Positions 1 through 9,469 are shown, counted from the stretch's first letter. The stretch: 50,935 nt of DNA from Rhodocyclales bacterium (GCA_026399435.1 JAPLQX010000049.1:1-50935); one strand, 5' to 3'. Translations and numbers: made by a program. Notes: a model not told the origin generated them from the sequence alone.

Positions 1-382
1 GGGCATCGCCGATGACCGGCGCCCAAGCCAGCAGAAGCAGCGGTCCGCCATGCTTGCGCAGGGCGTCCAATCGCTTCATCACCGTGCCGTCAGCGCCGAC
101 TCTTTCGGGAAGCAGACGCGCCATGCCATAGGTCGTCATGCCGCCCAGCGTGTTGCCCAGCGTGGCCAGCAGCAAGGCGGCCATCACCTTATCGGGATGG
201 CGATGCACGACCGCGATCAGCACTAGTTCCGAGCCGCCGGGTAGCAGCGTCGCAGAAAGAAAACGGAGCGACGCGGAGTTTCAGAGCAGGCTCATGCTCG
301 CGTCAGCGAGCGTTACGCCGAAACTAAAACTGGCAAGAAACAGACCGGCCAATCCCGCTTCTGCAGTGAAAGCGAAGTCCAT
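1..382 (-). pseudogene. yqaA: YqaA/DedA-like membrane protein, interrupted by a 66-bp repeat and cut by the window edge
   Basis: From an ATG at 382 the minus strand reads MDFAFTAEAGLAGLFLASF, then a foreign stretch with an in-frame TGA, then in the same frame LSATLLPGGSELVLIAV and further on GNTLGGMTTYGMARLLP and HGGPLLLLAWAPVIGDA. The parts on both sides of the foreign stretch match the YqaA family of small DedA-like inner membrane proteins, which normally run on directly from the first helix into the ATLLPGGSE segment. The 66-bp insert (260-325) keeps the frame but carries the stop, so no full-length protein should form unless the TGA is read through. The gene's C-terminal end lies outside the window. 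It diverges from ilvA. The family assignment is from memory of its motifs; the interruption is seen directly. Confidence 0.65.
260..325. repeat. 66-bp palindromic repeat inserted in yqaA
   Basis: This stretch separates two parts of yqaA that would otherwise be continuous. It has an inner hairpin (AAACGGAGCGACGCGGAGTTT) and an outer pairing of AGTTTC with GAAACT. A GTTTT sequence occurs on both sides, which could be a 5-bp target duplication. A 24-base part of it (261-284) matches a hairpin at 15673-15699 at 22 of 24 positions, so the element belongs to a dispersed family. No coding capacity is visible. Confidence 0.6.
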
Positions 383-428
383 GCGTCATGTTACCCTTGC
401 TGGTCAACGAACCTTCCGCCCTGCTGCC

Positions 429-1934
429 ATGGACTATCTCGAAAGAATTCTCAACGCCCGCGTTTATGATGTTGCCATCGAGACGCCGCTGGAGCTCGCC
501 TCGATCCTTTCGGCGCGCGTCGGCAACAACATCCTGCTCAAGCGCGAGGACATGCAGCCGGTGTTCAGTTTCAAGCTGCGCGGCGCCTACAACAAGATCG
601 TTCACCTGACGCCGGCGCAGCGCAAGCGCGGCGTGATCTGCGCTTCGGCCGGCAATCACGCCCAGGGCGTGGCGCTCTCGGCGCATAAGCTCGGCATCCG
701 CGCCGTGATCGTGATGCCGACCACCACGCCGCAGATCAAGATCGACGCGGTGAAAAAGCTCGGTGGCGAGGTGGTGCTGGCCGGCGATTCCTACGACGCG
801 GCTTACGCGCATTCGCTGGAGCTGGAGAAGAAGCAGAAGCTCAACTTCGTCCATCCCTTCGACGATCCGGACGTGATCGCCGGGCAGGGCACCATCGGCA
901 TGGAGATCCTGCGCCAGCATCCCGACACGATCGAGGCGGTGTTCTGCTGCGTCGGCGGCGGCGGGCTGATCTCCGGGGTGGCGGCCTACATCAAGCGCCT
1001 GCGGCCCGATATCAAGATCATCGGCGTCGAGGCCGCCGATGCCGATGCCATGGACCGCTCGCTGAAAGCGGGCCGGCGGGTGCGGCTCGAAAACGTCGGG
1101 CTGTTTGCCGATGGCGCGGCGGTCAAGTATGTGGGCGCCGAGACTTTCCGCCTGTGCCGTGAATACGTCGATGAAATGGTGCTGGTCGATACCGACGCCA
1201 TTTGCGCGGCGATCAAGGATGTCTTCGAGGACACGCGCTCGATCCTCGAGCCGGCTGGCGCGCTAGCCATCGCTGGCGCCAAGGCCTGGGCCAAGAAGCA
1301 TGGCGTGCAGGGCAAGACCCTGGTCGCGGTGGCTTCCGGCGCCAACATGAATTTCGATCGCCTGCGCTTTGTCGCTGAGCGCGCCGAAGTCGGCGAACAG
1401 AGGGAAGCCGTGCTGGCTGTGACGCTGCCGGAGAAGCCCGGCGCCTACAAGAAATTCGTCTCGCTGATCGGTTCGCACAACATCACCGAATTCAACTACC
1501 GCTTCCACGATGCTGCCGAGGCACACGTATTCGTCGGCATGCAGGTGGCCAATCGCAACGAAGCGACAAAACTGGTGAAGCAACTTGAGAAGAACGGCTA
1601 TCCGGCGCTGGACCTTACGGACGATGAAATGGCCAAGCTGCACATCCGCCACCTGGTCGGCGGCCATGCGCCACAAGTGAAGAACGAGCTGATCTACCGC
1701 TTCGAGTTTCCCGAGCGCCCCGGCGCCCTGATGCATTTCCTCAACAAGATGAGTGCCGGCTGGAACATCAGCCTGTTCCACTACCGCAACCACGGCGCCG
1801 ATACGGGTCGCGTGCTGGTCGGCATGGAAGTACCGCCGAAGGAGATGAAGGACTTCCGCGTCTTCCTCAAGAACCTCGGCTACCGCTTCTGGGATGAATC
1901 GAAGAACCCGGCGTACCGCTTGTTTCTGGGCTAG
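429..1934 (+). CDS. ilvA: Threonine ammonia-lyase (threonine dehydratase), biosynthetic
   Basis: PLP enzyme that deaminates threonine to 2-oxobutanoate, the first step of isoleucine synthesis, in the cytoplasm. The ATG at 429 gives the family's standard start MDYLERILNARVYDVA and a 501-residue product, the usual length for the long form. An open frame extends upstream to 138 but runs across the divergent yqaA gene and has no homologous character. The PLP lysine is K49 in SFKLRGAYNK, and the glycine-rich phosphate loop (VGGGGLISG) lies near residue 175. Two ACT-type domains follow, each opening with an EKPGA or ERPGA turn (near 324 and 419). In the family these mediate isoleucine inhibition and valine activation. 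The next gene starts 26 bases downstream on the same strand. Confidence 0.96.
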   Translation: MDYLERILNARVYDVAIETPLELASILSARVGNNILLKREDMQPVFSFKLRGAYNKIVHLTPAQRKRGVICASAGNHAQGVALSAHKLGIRAVIVMPTTTPQIKIDAVKKLGGEVVLAGDSYDAAYAHSLELEKKQKLNFVHPFDDPDVIAGQGTIGMEILRQHPDTIEAVFCCVGGGGLISGVAAYIKRLRPDIKIIGVEAADADAMDRSLKAGRRVRLENVGLFADGAAVKYVGAETFRLCREYVDEMVLVDTDAICAAIKDVFEDTRSILEPAGALAIAGAKAWAKKHGVQGKTLVAVASGANMNFDRLRFVAERAEVGEQREAVLAVTLPEKPGAYKKFVSLIGSHNITEFNYRFHDAAEAHVFVGMQVANRNEATKLVKQLEKNGYPALDLTDDEMAKLHIRHLVGGHAPQVKNELIYRFEFPERPGALMHFLNKMSAGWNISLFHYRNHGADTGRVLVGMEVPPKEMKDFRVFLKNLGYRFWDESKNPAYRLFLG

Positions 1935-1960
1935 GCATTGCCACCGCGTGGTGCACTCGG

Positions 1961-3127
1961 ATGAGCTTTGATTTTGACGTTGTCATCGAGCGCGCCGGCA
2001 CCGATTCGGTGAAGTGGGCGAAGTACGCCGGCCGTGCTGCGCCGGACGAGGTAATCCCGCTATGGGTCGCGGACATGGATTTTGCCGCGCCGCCGGCAGT
2101 ACTGACAGTCTTGCGACAGCGCATCGACCATGGCGTGTTCGGCTACAACCAGCCCACCATGAGCCAGATCGACGCCGTCGTCGGCTACCTCGGGCGCAAG
2201 TTCGACTGGAGCATCGACCCCGACTGGATCGTCTGGTTGCCGGGTCTCGTGTCCGGCCTCAACGTCGCCTGCCGCGCTGTCGGCGCGGAGGGCGATGCGG
2301 TATTCACCGCGACACCGATCTATCCCCCCTTTCTTTCGGCGCCGGGATTTTCCGGCCGACGTGTGGCGAGCGCTCCGCTGGTGCGCGACTCCGCGGGCTG
2401 GCTGTGGGATTTTCCTACCGTGGACGCGGTACTCAGGACCAGTCAGGCGAAACTCTTCCTGCTCTGTCATCCGCACAATCCGACCGGACGGGTATGGAAT
2501 GAGGATGAGCTGTGGCAGATCGCGCTGCTGGCGGAAAAGCACGATCTGGTGGTCTGCTCGGATGAAATCCACAACGGCCTGATCCTGTCGCCGTCCCGCC
2601 GGCACCGACTCTTCGCCACGCTCAGCCCCGAACTGGCGGCGCGCACCATCACGCTGATGGCGCCGTCCAAGACCTTCAACATACCCGGACTGGGCTGCGC
2701 CTTCGCCATCATTTCCGACAGCCGCCTGCGGCGCGGCTTCCGCGACGCCATGCGCGGCATCGTGCCGCACGTCAATGCCCTCGGCATGGTCGCGACCGAA
2801 GCCGCGCTGACAAGTTGCGATGACTGGCAGGCGGCCCTGCTCGACTACCTGCGCGGCAATCTGCGCGCCGTTGAGCGTGCGGTCGTTGCCGCGCCGGGTC
2901 TCGACATGCGGCCGGTGGAGGCGACCTACCTGGCATGGATCGATGCGCGCGAGTTCGCCTCGGATCGAGGCGTCGACAATCCGGCCCGCTGGTTCGAGCA
3001 GCACGGTCTGGGGCTTTCGGACGGCGTGGATTTCGGCGCGCCCGGTTTCGTCCGCCTCAATTTCGGCATGCGGCGCGCGCTGCTCGACGAGGCTCTGGCC
3101 AGGTTGGGTCAGGCGACCAGCCGTTAA
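1961..3127 (+). CDS. patB: PatB/MalY-type PLP enzyme, probable cystathionine beta-lyase
   Basis: A 388-residue fold-type I PLP enzyme of the MalY/PatB group, which cleaves cystathionine and other C-S substrates to pyruvate, ammonia and a thiol. The N-terminus has the hallmark PLWVADMDF. Further in are CHPHNPTGRVW, the PLP-holding aspartate in CSDEIHNGL and the Schiff-base lysine K237 in APSKTFNIPG. It follows ilvA by 26 bases and may be co-transcribed. The last four bases overlap the convergent 5-formyltetrahydrofolate cyclo-ligase gene. Aminotransferase activity cannot be excluded from sequence alone, but the motif set fits a lyase better. A role beside metH in methionine synthesis is inference. 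Confidence 0.9.
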   Translation: MSFDFDVVIERAGTDSVKWAKYAGRAAPDEVIPLWVADMDFAAPPAVLTVLRQRIDHGVFGYNQPTMSQIDAVVGYLGRKFDWSIDPDWIVWLPGLVSGLNVACRAVGAEGDAVFTATPIYPPFLSAPGFSGRRVASAPLVRDSAGWLWDFPTVDAVLRTSQAKLFLLCHPHNPTGRVWNEDELWQIALLAEKHDLVVCSDEIHNGLILSPSRRHRLFATLSPELAARTITLMAPSKTFNIPGLGCAFAIISDSRLRRGFRDAMRGIVPHVNALGMVATEAALTSCDDWQAALLDYLRGNLRAVERAVVAAPGLDMRPVEATYLAWIDAREFASDRGVDNPARWFEQHGLGLSDGVDFGAPGFVRLNFGMRRALLDEALARLGQATSR

Positions 3128-3729
3128 GTTGGCGTAAAACGCAGGATGCCGGCCTCGGTGATCACCGCGGTGAGGGGTATGTCGTGCGCCTGCGGCCGGA
3201 TGTCCGCCACGCGTCCGAGTTCGAAGCCAATGCCGATTGCCAGCGGCCGGGGAACCAGCGCCGCCAGTGTGCGGTCGAAATATCCACCACCGTAGCCAAG
3301 ACGAAAACCCTGCGCGTCGAAAGCCAATAGCGGCAGCAGCACGATATCGGGGACGAGATTCGGACCCTCCAGCGGGATCGGAATGCCGTAGCGATCCACG
3401 CCCATCGTGCAAGAGGGCGTCCATCGCCTGAAGCGCATCGGCGCATCCGATTCGACGATGATCGGCATTGCCGCCTGCCAGCCGCAGTCGAGAAGGAGCG
3501 ATGCGAGTGGTCGTGCATCGAATTCGCCACGTACCGGCGCACAGAAGGCCAGAGTCTGTGGCGGCAGGGGTGCCAGCAGCGCGGCGAGATGGGACTCGAT
3601 CCGCGCCGAAAGCTTGGCATGGGTTTTTTCGTCGAGCGCCATGCGGGCGGCCAGCTTCTCGCGTCGCAATGCAGCGCGAGGAATCGGGGAATCGGTGGTT
3701 TGTTCGCCGGACGGCGAGTCTGCAGTCAT
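3124..3729 (-). CDS. ygfA: 5-formyltetrahydrofolate cyclo-ligase
   Basis: Converts 5-formyl-THF to 5,10-methenyl-THF with ATP, salvaging folate in the cytoplasm. The 201-residue protein has the N-terminal basic helix (RREKLAARM) and the family signature GYGGGYFDRT at residues 145-154, preceded by PDIVLLPLLAFD. The start at 3729 lies only 42 bases from the divergent lytic transglycosylase start, so the two promoters must overlap or lie inside the genes. In many proteobacteria this gene sits directly after zapA and 6S RNA; here those are about 36 kb away. The 3' end overlaps the convergent patB gene by four bases. Confidence 0.93.
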   Translation of the reverse strand: MTADSPSGEQTTDSPIPRAALRREKLAARMALDEKTHAKLSARIESHLAALLAPLPPQTLAFCAPVRGEFDARPLASLLLDCGWQAAMPIIVESDAPMRFRRWTPSCTMGVDRYGIPIPLEGPNLVPDIVLLPLLAFDAQGFRLGYGGGYFDRTLAALVPRPLAIGIGFELGRVADIRPQAHDIPLTAVITEAGILRFTPT

Positions 3730-3771
3730 GTGCTAACGTGGAGCCGGAACAAGTCAAGAAGCAAACATTGG

Positions 3772-5748
3772 ATGAACTATAAGCTCAAACCTGCCATGCC
3801 TCTATCCCGGATAGCCCTCATTGCGGCTTTCTCGGTGCTAGCCGGCGTGTTCGCAGGTCCGGCGCTCTGCGTCCCTTCGGCAACTTCCGTCGAGCGTGGC
3901 GATGCGGCCTTTCTTTCGGCACGGGACGCTTTTCGCAACGGCGAGCGCGTGCGCCTCGGGCGCCAGCTGGAAGCCTTGCAGGGACATCCATTGCGCTCGT
4001 GGGCCGAATACTGGGCCTTGCGGTTGCGTCTCGACGATGGCGACGACAGCGGCGTCGCGGACTATCTGAGCCGCTATCCGGGTGCCTATCTCGCCGAGAA
4101 ATTGCGTGGCGACTGGTTGCGCGTGCTGGGCAGGAAGGGCGATTGGGACAGTTTTCAGCGCGAGCTGCCGGTGCTTGCCTTGCCCGATGCCGAATTGAAT
4201 TGCTACGCGGCGCAGGCCGCGCGCACGCCGGAGACTGTGCGTCCGCTCTGGGTCGGCGGCCAGGACTTGCCGCAGGCTTGCGAGCCGTTGGTCGATCAAC
4301 TGGTTGCTGCCGGCGGTTTGACGGTGGAAGAGGTCTGGCAGCGCGTGCGGCGCTTCTTCGAAGCCAAACGGGTTGGCGCCGCACGCAACGCGGCAGCCTA
4401 TCTGCCGGCCAGCGAAGGTTTCGACGGGCGCGGCCTCGAATCCATAGCCCAAGGCCCGGCGCGTTATCTCGACAAGCTCCCGGCCGGCTTTGCGGTAAAG
4501 CGCGGCGGACGCGAAGTAGCGCTGTTCGCGGTGCAGCGTCTGGCAAGGAATGACCCGCAGGATGCGGTAAAACGCTGGACCCGGATCGAAGCGCGTTTCA
4601 CCGCCGAAGAGCGTTCCTACGCCTGGGGTCAGCTGGCCTGGCAGGCGGCGCTGCGCCATCGGTCGGAGGCGCTGGCGTGGTACGAGAATGCGTCCGGCAC
4701 CGCCTTGTCCGAGGAACAAATGGCCTGGCGGGTACGCGCCGCCTTGCGGGCGCACGACTGGGGCGCCGTGCGGCGGGCGATTGCCGCGATGCCGCCGACC
4801 CAGTCCGCGCAGCCGGACTGGACGTATTGGCAGGCTCGGGCGCTGGCCGCCGGCGGCCGTGCCGACGAAGCGCGCACGCACTACCTGAAGCTCAGCGGTC
4901 AACCGAATTTCTACGGCAACCTCGCCGACGAGGAACTTGGCCGCAACATCGAGGTGCCACCTCTTGCGGCGGCTCCCAGTGCCGATGAACTGGCCCTGGC
5001 CGCGGCGAATCAGGGCTTCCAGCGCGCGCTGGCCCTGTTCCGCGTCGATATGCGGATCGAAGGCGTGCGCGAATGGGTGTGGTCACTACGCGGCATGGAT
5101 GATCGCGCCCTGCTGGCGGCGGCCGAGGTCGCGCGGCGCAACGAGATATGGGATCGCGCCATCAACACCGCCGACCGGACACTGGCGCAGCACAATTATC
5201 ACCTGCGCTACATAGCACCCTTCAGCGAACAGGTACTGCCCAAGGCCGACGAACTCGCCCTCAACAACGGCTGGGTCTATGGTCTGATGCGGCAGGAATC
5301 GCGCTTCATCATGAACGCCAAATCCTCGGTCGGCGCCAAGGGGCTCATGCAGTTGATGCCCGCCACGGCGAAATGGGTGGCGAAGAAGATCAACCTGGTT
5401 CATTTTCACCCGACCAAGGTGACCGAGATGGATACCAATGTCACGCTCGGCACCAACTACATGAAGATGGTCCTGACCTCGCTCGACAACCATCCGGTAC
5501 TGGCCTCCGCCGCCTACAATGCCGGTCCCGGCCGGGCTCGCAAGTGGCGCGCGGAGTGGCCCCTGGAAGGCGCGATCTATGCCGAAACCATCCCGTTTAC
5601 GGAAACCCGTGATTACGTGAAAAAAGTCATGAGCAACGCGGTCTATTACAACACCCTGTTTTCCGGCCGTCCGCAGTCCCTGAAAGGCGCGCTGGGGATG
5701 ATCGGCGCGCGTGGACAGGGCGAAACCGGAGTCGAACAGCTGCCGTGA
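3772..5748 (+). CDS. slt: Soluble lytic murein transglycosylase, periplasmic
   Basis: Cleaves the MurNAc-GlcNAc bond of peptidoglycan, forming 1,6-anhydro ends. From the ATG at 3772 it has 658 residues; an ATG at 3796 is also possible and neither has a strong ribosome site. A signal peptide (SRIALIAAFSVLAGVFAGPALC) is followed by a long alpha-helical repeat region typical of Slt70 and then a C-terminal goose-lysozyme-like domain. The catalytic glutamate is E509 in RQESRF, followed by the expected SVGAKGLMQLMPATA, LGTNYM and SAAYNAGPGRA motifs. The stop overlaps the start of the next gene by four bases, so they are translationally coupled, and cca follows in the same run. Confidence 0.94.
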   Translation: MNYKLKPAMPLSRIALIAAFSVLAGVFAGPALCVPSATSVERGDAAFLSARDAFRNGERVRLGRQLEALQGHPLRSWAEYWALRLRLDDGDDSGVADYLSRYPGAYLAEKLRGDWLRVLGRKGDWDSFQRELPVLALPDAELNCYAAQAARTPETVRPLWVGGQDLPQACEPLVDQLVAAGGLTVEEVWQRVRRFFEAKRVGAARNAAAYLPASEGFDGRGLESIAQGPARYLDKLPAGFAVKRGGREVALFAVQRLARNDPQDAVKRWTRIEARFTAEERSYAWGQLAWQAALRHRSEALAWYENASGTALSEEQMAWRVRAALRAHDWGAVRRAIAAMPPTQSAQPDWTYWQARALAAGGRADEARTHYLKLSGQPNFYGNLADEELGRNIEVPPLAAAPSADELALAAANQGFQRALALFRVDMRIEGVREWVWSLRGMDDRALLAAAEVARRNEIWDRAINTADRTLAQHNYHLRYIAPFSEQVLPKADELALNNGWVYGLMRQESRFIMNAKSSVGAKGLMQLMPATAKWVAKKINLVHFHPTKVTEMDTNVTLGTNYMKMVLTSLDNHPVLASAAYNAGPGRARKWRAEWPLEGAIYAETIPFTETRDYVKKVMSNAVYYNTLFSGRPQSLKGALGMIGARGQGETGVEQLP

Positions 5749-6764
5749 GGAATTTGCTGATCATCGGCGGCACCGGGTTTTTGGGTACGGCCATCGTCGG
5801 CGAGCTGGCGCGCCGCGTCGCCACCGCCGACTCCTGCTTCACGCTGCCGACGCGTCGGCGAGACCACGCCAAGCACTTGCTGGTGCTGCCCACGGCGACC
5901 GTGGTCGAGGCCGACGTACATGATCCGGCGACGCTGGCGCGGTTGATGGTCGGGCAGGACGCCGTGATCAGCCTCGTTGGAATATTGAAAGGCGGTGAGC
6001 CGGGGCGCCTTCCCCCCGCCCCCCTTTCCGAGGAAGGGGGTGACCACGGTTCGCCGCGTGGCGGCTCCGGGGTTTTGGCTGGCCCAGTCTTGGGACGGCC
6101 CGGCGACCGGGCACCCTACGGCCAGGGCTTCGCCCACGCCCATGTCGAATTGCCGCAAAAAATCGCCGCTGCCGCCAAAGCGGCCGGCGTGCGCCGGGTG
6201 CTGCATGTCTCCGCACTGAAGGCGGCCACCGACGCGCCTTCCGGCTATCTGCGCTCCAAGGCCGCCGGCGAGGCGGTGCTGCAGGAGGCTGGCCTCGATC
6301 TCACGTTGTTTCGTCCCTCGGTGATTTTCGGGCCGGGCGATTCTTTTCTCACGCTGTTCGCGCGACTGGCGAAGATCGCGCCATTCTTCCCGCTGGCGGG
6401 TGCCGATGCGCGCTTCCAGCCGATATGGGTGGGAGACGTTGCCGCCGCGGTGGCCGACAGCTTGCTGCGCGCGGAGAGCATCGGTGCGGCCTACGATCTG
6501 TGCGGCCCGCAGCAATACAGCCTGCGCGAACTGGTCAGCTATGCCGCCGAGGTTGCCGGCCATCCGCGCGCCGTGGTCGGATTGCCGGAGGCCATCGCCT
6601 GGCTGCAGGCCTGGGCGATGGAATTTATTCCCAACGGTCCGATGACACGCGACAACATTCGTTCGATGCGCGTCGCCAGCGTTTGCGACAGCGGCTGTGC
6701 GCTGCCATTCGGCCGCATCGCGACGCCGCTGGAACTGATCGCGCCCATGTATTTGCGTAGCTGA
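5745..6764 (+). CDS. NAD(P)-binding epimerase-like protein (NDUFA9-type), with an in-frame repeat insertion
   Basis: A Rossmann-fold atypical short-chain dehydrogenase resembling complex I subunit NDUFA9 and bacterial complex I NDUFA9-like proteins. The GTG start at 5745 overlaps the slt stop and gives [12 protein letters not shown] with the GxxGxxG nucleotide site. Later family segments are [31 protein letters not shown] and [14 protein letters not shown]. Between GILKGG and FAHAHVEL, where relatives run on within a few residues, lies a glycine/proline-rich block of about 42 residues encoded by 5995-6120. That block reads as repeat DNA rather than protein. Without it the length would be about 297, normal for the family. 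The reading frame is kept, so the protein may still fold with a surface loop. Confidence 0.85.
   Translation: MRNLLIIGGTGFLGTAIVGELARRVATADSCFTLPTRRRDHAKHLLVLPTATVVEADVHDPATLARLMVGQDAVISLVGILKGGEPGRLPPAPLSEEGGDHGSPRGGSGVLAGPVLGRPGDRAPYGQGFAHAHVELPQKIAAAAKAAGVRRVLHVSALKAATDAPSGYLRSKAAGEAVLQEAGLDLTLFRPSVIFGPGDSFLTLFARLAKIAPFFPLAGADARFQPIWVGDVAAAVADSLLRAESIGAAYDLCGPQQYSLRELVSYAAEVAGHPRAVVGLPEAIAWLQAWAMEFIPNGPMTRDNIRSMRVASVCDSGCALPFGRIATPLELIAPMYLRS
5995..6120. repeat. GC-rich repeat-like insertion inside the epimerase gene
   Basis: About 126 bases interrupt the conserved epimerase coding sequence without shifting the frame. The left part contains a hairpin, CCCCCTTTCC-gagg-AAGGGGG, resembling the hairpin repeats near 23.4 and 43.8 kb. 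The right part contains further short inverted stretches (CCGGCGACCGG and others). The encoded segment has low-complexity Gly/Pro composition unlike the enzyme around it. The boundaries are estimated from where family-like residues stop and resume. Confidence 0.55.
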
Positions 6765-6772
6765 TAGCGCCC

Positions 6773-8044
6773 ATGGAAATCTATGCCGTGGGCGGTGCGG
6801 TGCGTGACGAATTGCTCGGTCTGCCGGTCAAGGACCGCGACTGGGTGGTGGTCGGCGCCACGCCACAGGACATGCTGGAGCGCGGCTTTGTCGCGGTTGG
6901 GCGCGACTTCCCCGTGTTCCTGCATCCGCAGACGCATGAGGAATACGCACTGGCCCGTACCGAACGCAAGACGGCGCCGGGCTATGCCGGATTCGCCTTT
7001 CATGCCGCGCTCGGGGTGACGCTGGAGCAGGATCTCGTGCGCCGCGACCTGACCATCAATGCCATGGCCAAGGACGAGGCGGGCGCCATCATCGATCCCC
7101 ACGGCGGCCGCGCCGACCTCGCTGCACGCCTGTTGCGGCATGTCTCGCCCGCGTTTGCCGAAGACCCGGTGCGCATCCTGCGCGTCGCCCGTCTCGCAGC
7201 ACGCTTCGCGGATTTCTCGATTGCCGCGGAAACCATGGCGCTGATGCGCGGCATGGTCGCCGCCGGCGAGGTCGATGCGCTGGTGTCCGAGCGTGTCTGG
7301 CAGGAGCTGGCGCGCGGCCTGATGGAAGCGAAGCCTTCACGCATGTTCGAGGTGCTGCGCGAATGCGGCGCGCTGGCGCGCCTGCTGCCTGAGCTGGATG
7401 TGCTGTGGGGCGTGCCGCAGCGCGCCGACTATCACCCCGAAATCGACACCGGCGTACATGTCATGATGGTCATCGACATGTCGGCGCGACTCGACGCCGC
7501 CTTGCCGGCGCGCTTCGCCGCGCTGATGCACGATCTGGGCAAGGGCCTCACGCCGGCCGACATCCTGCCGCGCCATTATGGCCATGAAGTGAAGAGCGTC
7601 GCCCTGCTCGAAGCCGTCTGCGAGCGGCTGCGCGTGCCGGCGGATTGCCGCGACATCGGGCGTCTGGCCGCGCGTTTTCATGGCGACATTCACCGCATCG
7701 CGGACTTGCGGCCGGAAACCCGACTGACCGTGCTGGAGCGTTGCGATGCGCTGCGCCGACCGGAGCGCTTCGACCTGATTCTGCTCGCCTGCGAGGCGGA
7801 TTACCGCGGCCGGCTGGGCTGGGACGAACGCGACTACGTGCAGGCGCGTTCCTGGCGTGCCGCGCTGGCGGCAGTGCGCGCCGTGGATGCCGGGGCAATT
7901 GCACGTGATACGGCGGCGCGTGCTGCGGCGGCCCGCGCCACGGCGACGGAAAGCGAAGCCCGGCCTGACCCGCAGGCCATCGCGCGCAACATCAGCGTGG
8001 CGCGCGTGGCCGCCTTGCGGGAACTCAAAGCAGCCGACCGATAA
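6773..8044 (+). CDS. cca: Multifunctional CCA tRNA nucleotidyltransferase / HD phosphohydrolase
   Basis: Adds and repairs the 3'-terminal CCA of tRNAs without a template; the HD-domain version also has phosphatase and 2',3'-cyclic phosphodiesterase activity. The 423-residue protein has the nucleotidyltransferase site GGAVRD (7-12) with catalytic DRDW (21-24), [10 protein letters not shown], the base-recognition segment [16 protein letters not shown], and an HD domain with H253-D254 in LMHDLGKG. The start lies eight bases after the epimerase stop, giving an slt-epimerase-cca operon. The 3' end overlaps the convergent DUF2905 gene by 20 bases. Confidence 0.96.
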   Translation: MEIYAVGGAVRDELLGLPVKDRDWVVVGATPQDMLERGFVAVGRDFPVFLHPQTHEEYALARTERKTAPGYAGFAFHAALGVTLEQDLVRRDLTINAMAKDEAGAIIDPHGGRADLAARLLRHVSPAFAEDPVRILRVARLAARFADFSIAAETMALMRGMVAAGEVDALVSERVWQELARGLMEAKPSRMFEVLRECGALARLLPELDVLWGVPQRADYHPEIDTGVHVMMVIDMSARLDAALPARFAALMHDLGKGLTPADILPRHYGHEVKSVALLEAVCERLRVPADCRDIGRLAARFHGDIHRIADLRPETRLTVLERCDALRRPERFDLILLACEADYRGRLGWDERDYVQARSWRAALAAVRAVDAGAIARDTAARAAAARATATESEARPDPQAIARNISVARVAALRELKAADR

Positions 8045-8222
8045 GGCCGGCCACCAGCGACAGGAGCACCGCCGAAGCGAAGGGGAACACGTAGTCCCTG
8101 CCGCGCAGCCGCACGCGCAGGTCGCCCGGCAGCCGACCCAGTTGCAGCAGGCGCGCCAGGCGGGGCTGCAACAGGCCGACAATGAAAACAGCGGCCACCA
8201 GGACAATCAACCATTTCAGCAT
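8025..8222 (-). CDS. Small DUF2905 membrane protein
   Basis: A 65-residue protein with two hydrophobic helices ([17 protein letters not shown] and [20 protein letters not shown]) joined by [19 protein letters not shown], the recognisable core of DUF2905. Function is unknown. I chose the ATG at 8222; an in-frame GTG at 8231 would add three residues. Its 3' end overlaps cca by 20 bases in convergent orientation. Confidence 0.8.
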   Translation of the reverse strand: MLKWLIVLVAAVFIVGLLQPRLARLLQLGRLPGDLRVRLRGRDYVFPFASAVLLSLVAGLIGRLL

Positions 8223-8324
8223 GGATGGCACGCGGTAAAATTGGAAGCAAGCATTTTAATCGGGGCTGCGCGCAATGAGCCCCTTCGCGCGCCTGTCGTC
8301 CAGCAGCCCTTACAACCTGTCGCA

Positions 8325-9128
8325 ATGAATATGCCCCGATTCGAGCATCACGAAGTCCTGGTCCGCGCTCCTGCGGGTAAAGCGCACCCGACACCGCTGC
8401 TTTTCATCCACGGAGCCTATACGGCCGCCTGGTGCTGGGAGGAACACTTCCTGCCCTTTTTCGCCGAGGCCGGTTACGCGGCCTATGCCCTGAGCCTTTC
8501 CGGACACGGCGCTTCTCCGGGCCGCAAGCACCTCGACAGCTTTTCGATCAACGACTACGTGAAGGACGTGGCGACCACTGTCGCCGCCCTGCCGGCGCCG
8601 CCGGTGCTGATCGGGCATTCGATGGGCGGCTTCGTGGTGCAGAAATATCTCGAAGATCATCAGGCGCCCGGTGCGGTGCTGATGTGCGCCGTGCCGCCGC
8701 AAGGACTGCTGTCGGCCGCGGTGGGCATGATGTTTTCGAAGCCCGGCATGATGACGGACCTCAACAGCCTCATGAGCGGTGGCAAGGCCTCGCTGGAAAC
8801 CCTGCGCGAGGCGCTGTTTGCGCAGCCGGTGTCGCTCGATGACCTCAAGCGCTACTACAAGGGCTCGCAATCGGAATCGCACCGCGCGATCTGGGACATG
8901 TCCCTGTTCGGCATGCCGCGGGCGGGGCGCGTGAAACGCACGCCGCTGCTGGTGCAGGGCGCCGAATTCGATCACCTGATCCCCGCCTCGCTGGTGGAAA
9001 TGACGGCGCGCACTTACGGCGTGGACGCCCACGTGTTTCCGGGCATGGGCCACGGCCTGATGCTGGAGCGCGACTGGAAGAAGCCGGCGCAGCAGATTCT
9101 CGACTGGCTCAAGGAACTCGAGCTGTGA
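8325..9128 (+). CDS. Alpha/beta hydrolase
   Basis: A 267-residue alpha/beta-hydrolase. The catalytic set is visible: nucleophile S99 in GHSMGG, an acidic residue in AEFDHLIP and the histidine in GMGHGLMLE, with the oxyanion-hole segment LFIHGAYTAAW near the start. The ATG at 8325 begins the folded domain; the frame is open further upstream but that part overlaps cca and is not family-like. Substrate is not predictable from sequence. The four-base overlap with the DUF1840 gene suggests coupled translation. Confidence 0.88.
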   Translation: MNMPRFEHHEVLVRAPAGKAHPTPLLFIHGAYTAAWCWEEHFLPFFAEAGYAAYALSLSGHGASPGRKHLDSFSINDYVKDVATTVAALPAPPVLIGHSMGGFVVQKYLEDHQAPGAVLMCAVPPQGLLSAAVGMMFSKPGMMTDLNSLMSGGKASLETLREALFAQPVSLDDLKRYYKGSQSESHRAIWDMSLFGMPRAGRVKRTPLLVQGAEFDHLIPASLVEMTARTYGVDAHVFPGMGHGLMLERDWKKPAQQILDWLKELEL

Positions 9129-9469
9129 TCGTCATCTTTCAATCTCCCGCCTCCGGCGACGTCATCATGTTCGGCGACGTCGCACAGCGCATGATGAAGC
9201 TCATGGGCAAGGACGCGACCGACAAGGGCATCGTCACCGTCGAGCAATTGCCCGACGCGATCGCCCGGCTCAAGGCCGCGATCGAAGAAGACAAGCGGCA
9301 ACGCGCCGGTCTGGACGAGGAAGATCTGCCGCGCACCGAGCCGGACACGGGCAGCGGCAAGGCGCAAAGTTCGCGGCCGTTCGTCACCCTGACGCAACGC
9401 GCCGTGCCGCTGCTGGAACTGCTGGAGTGGTCGTTGAAGAAGAAGAAGCCGGTGGTCTGGGGCGTCTGA
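9125..9469 (+). CDS. DUF1840 protein
   Basis: A 114-residue cytoplasmic protein matching DUF1840, a family found mainly in betaproteobacteria. It opens with MIVIFQSPASGDVIMFGDVA and ends with LTQRAVPLLELLEWSLKKKKPVVWGV; the charged middle contains an EEDLP segment. The start is GTG, overlapping the upstream hydrolase stop. Function is unknown. Confidence 0.85.
   Translation: MIVIFQSPASGDVIMFGDVAQRMMKLMGKDATDKGIVTVEQLPDAIARLKAAIEEDKRQRAGLDEEDLPRTEPDTGSGKAQSSRPFVTLTQRAVPLLELLEWSLKKKKPVVWGV

Noticed and set aside
138..428. N-terminal extension of ilvA by 97 residues
   Set aside because: The extension reads across the divergent yqaA gene and has no family character; the standard IlvA start is at 429.
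2060..3757. 565-residue open frame on the minus strand
   Set aside because: Antisense to patB and to the frame of 5-formyltetrahydrofolate cyclo-ligase; arginine-rich composition typical of shadow frames in high-GC DNA.
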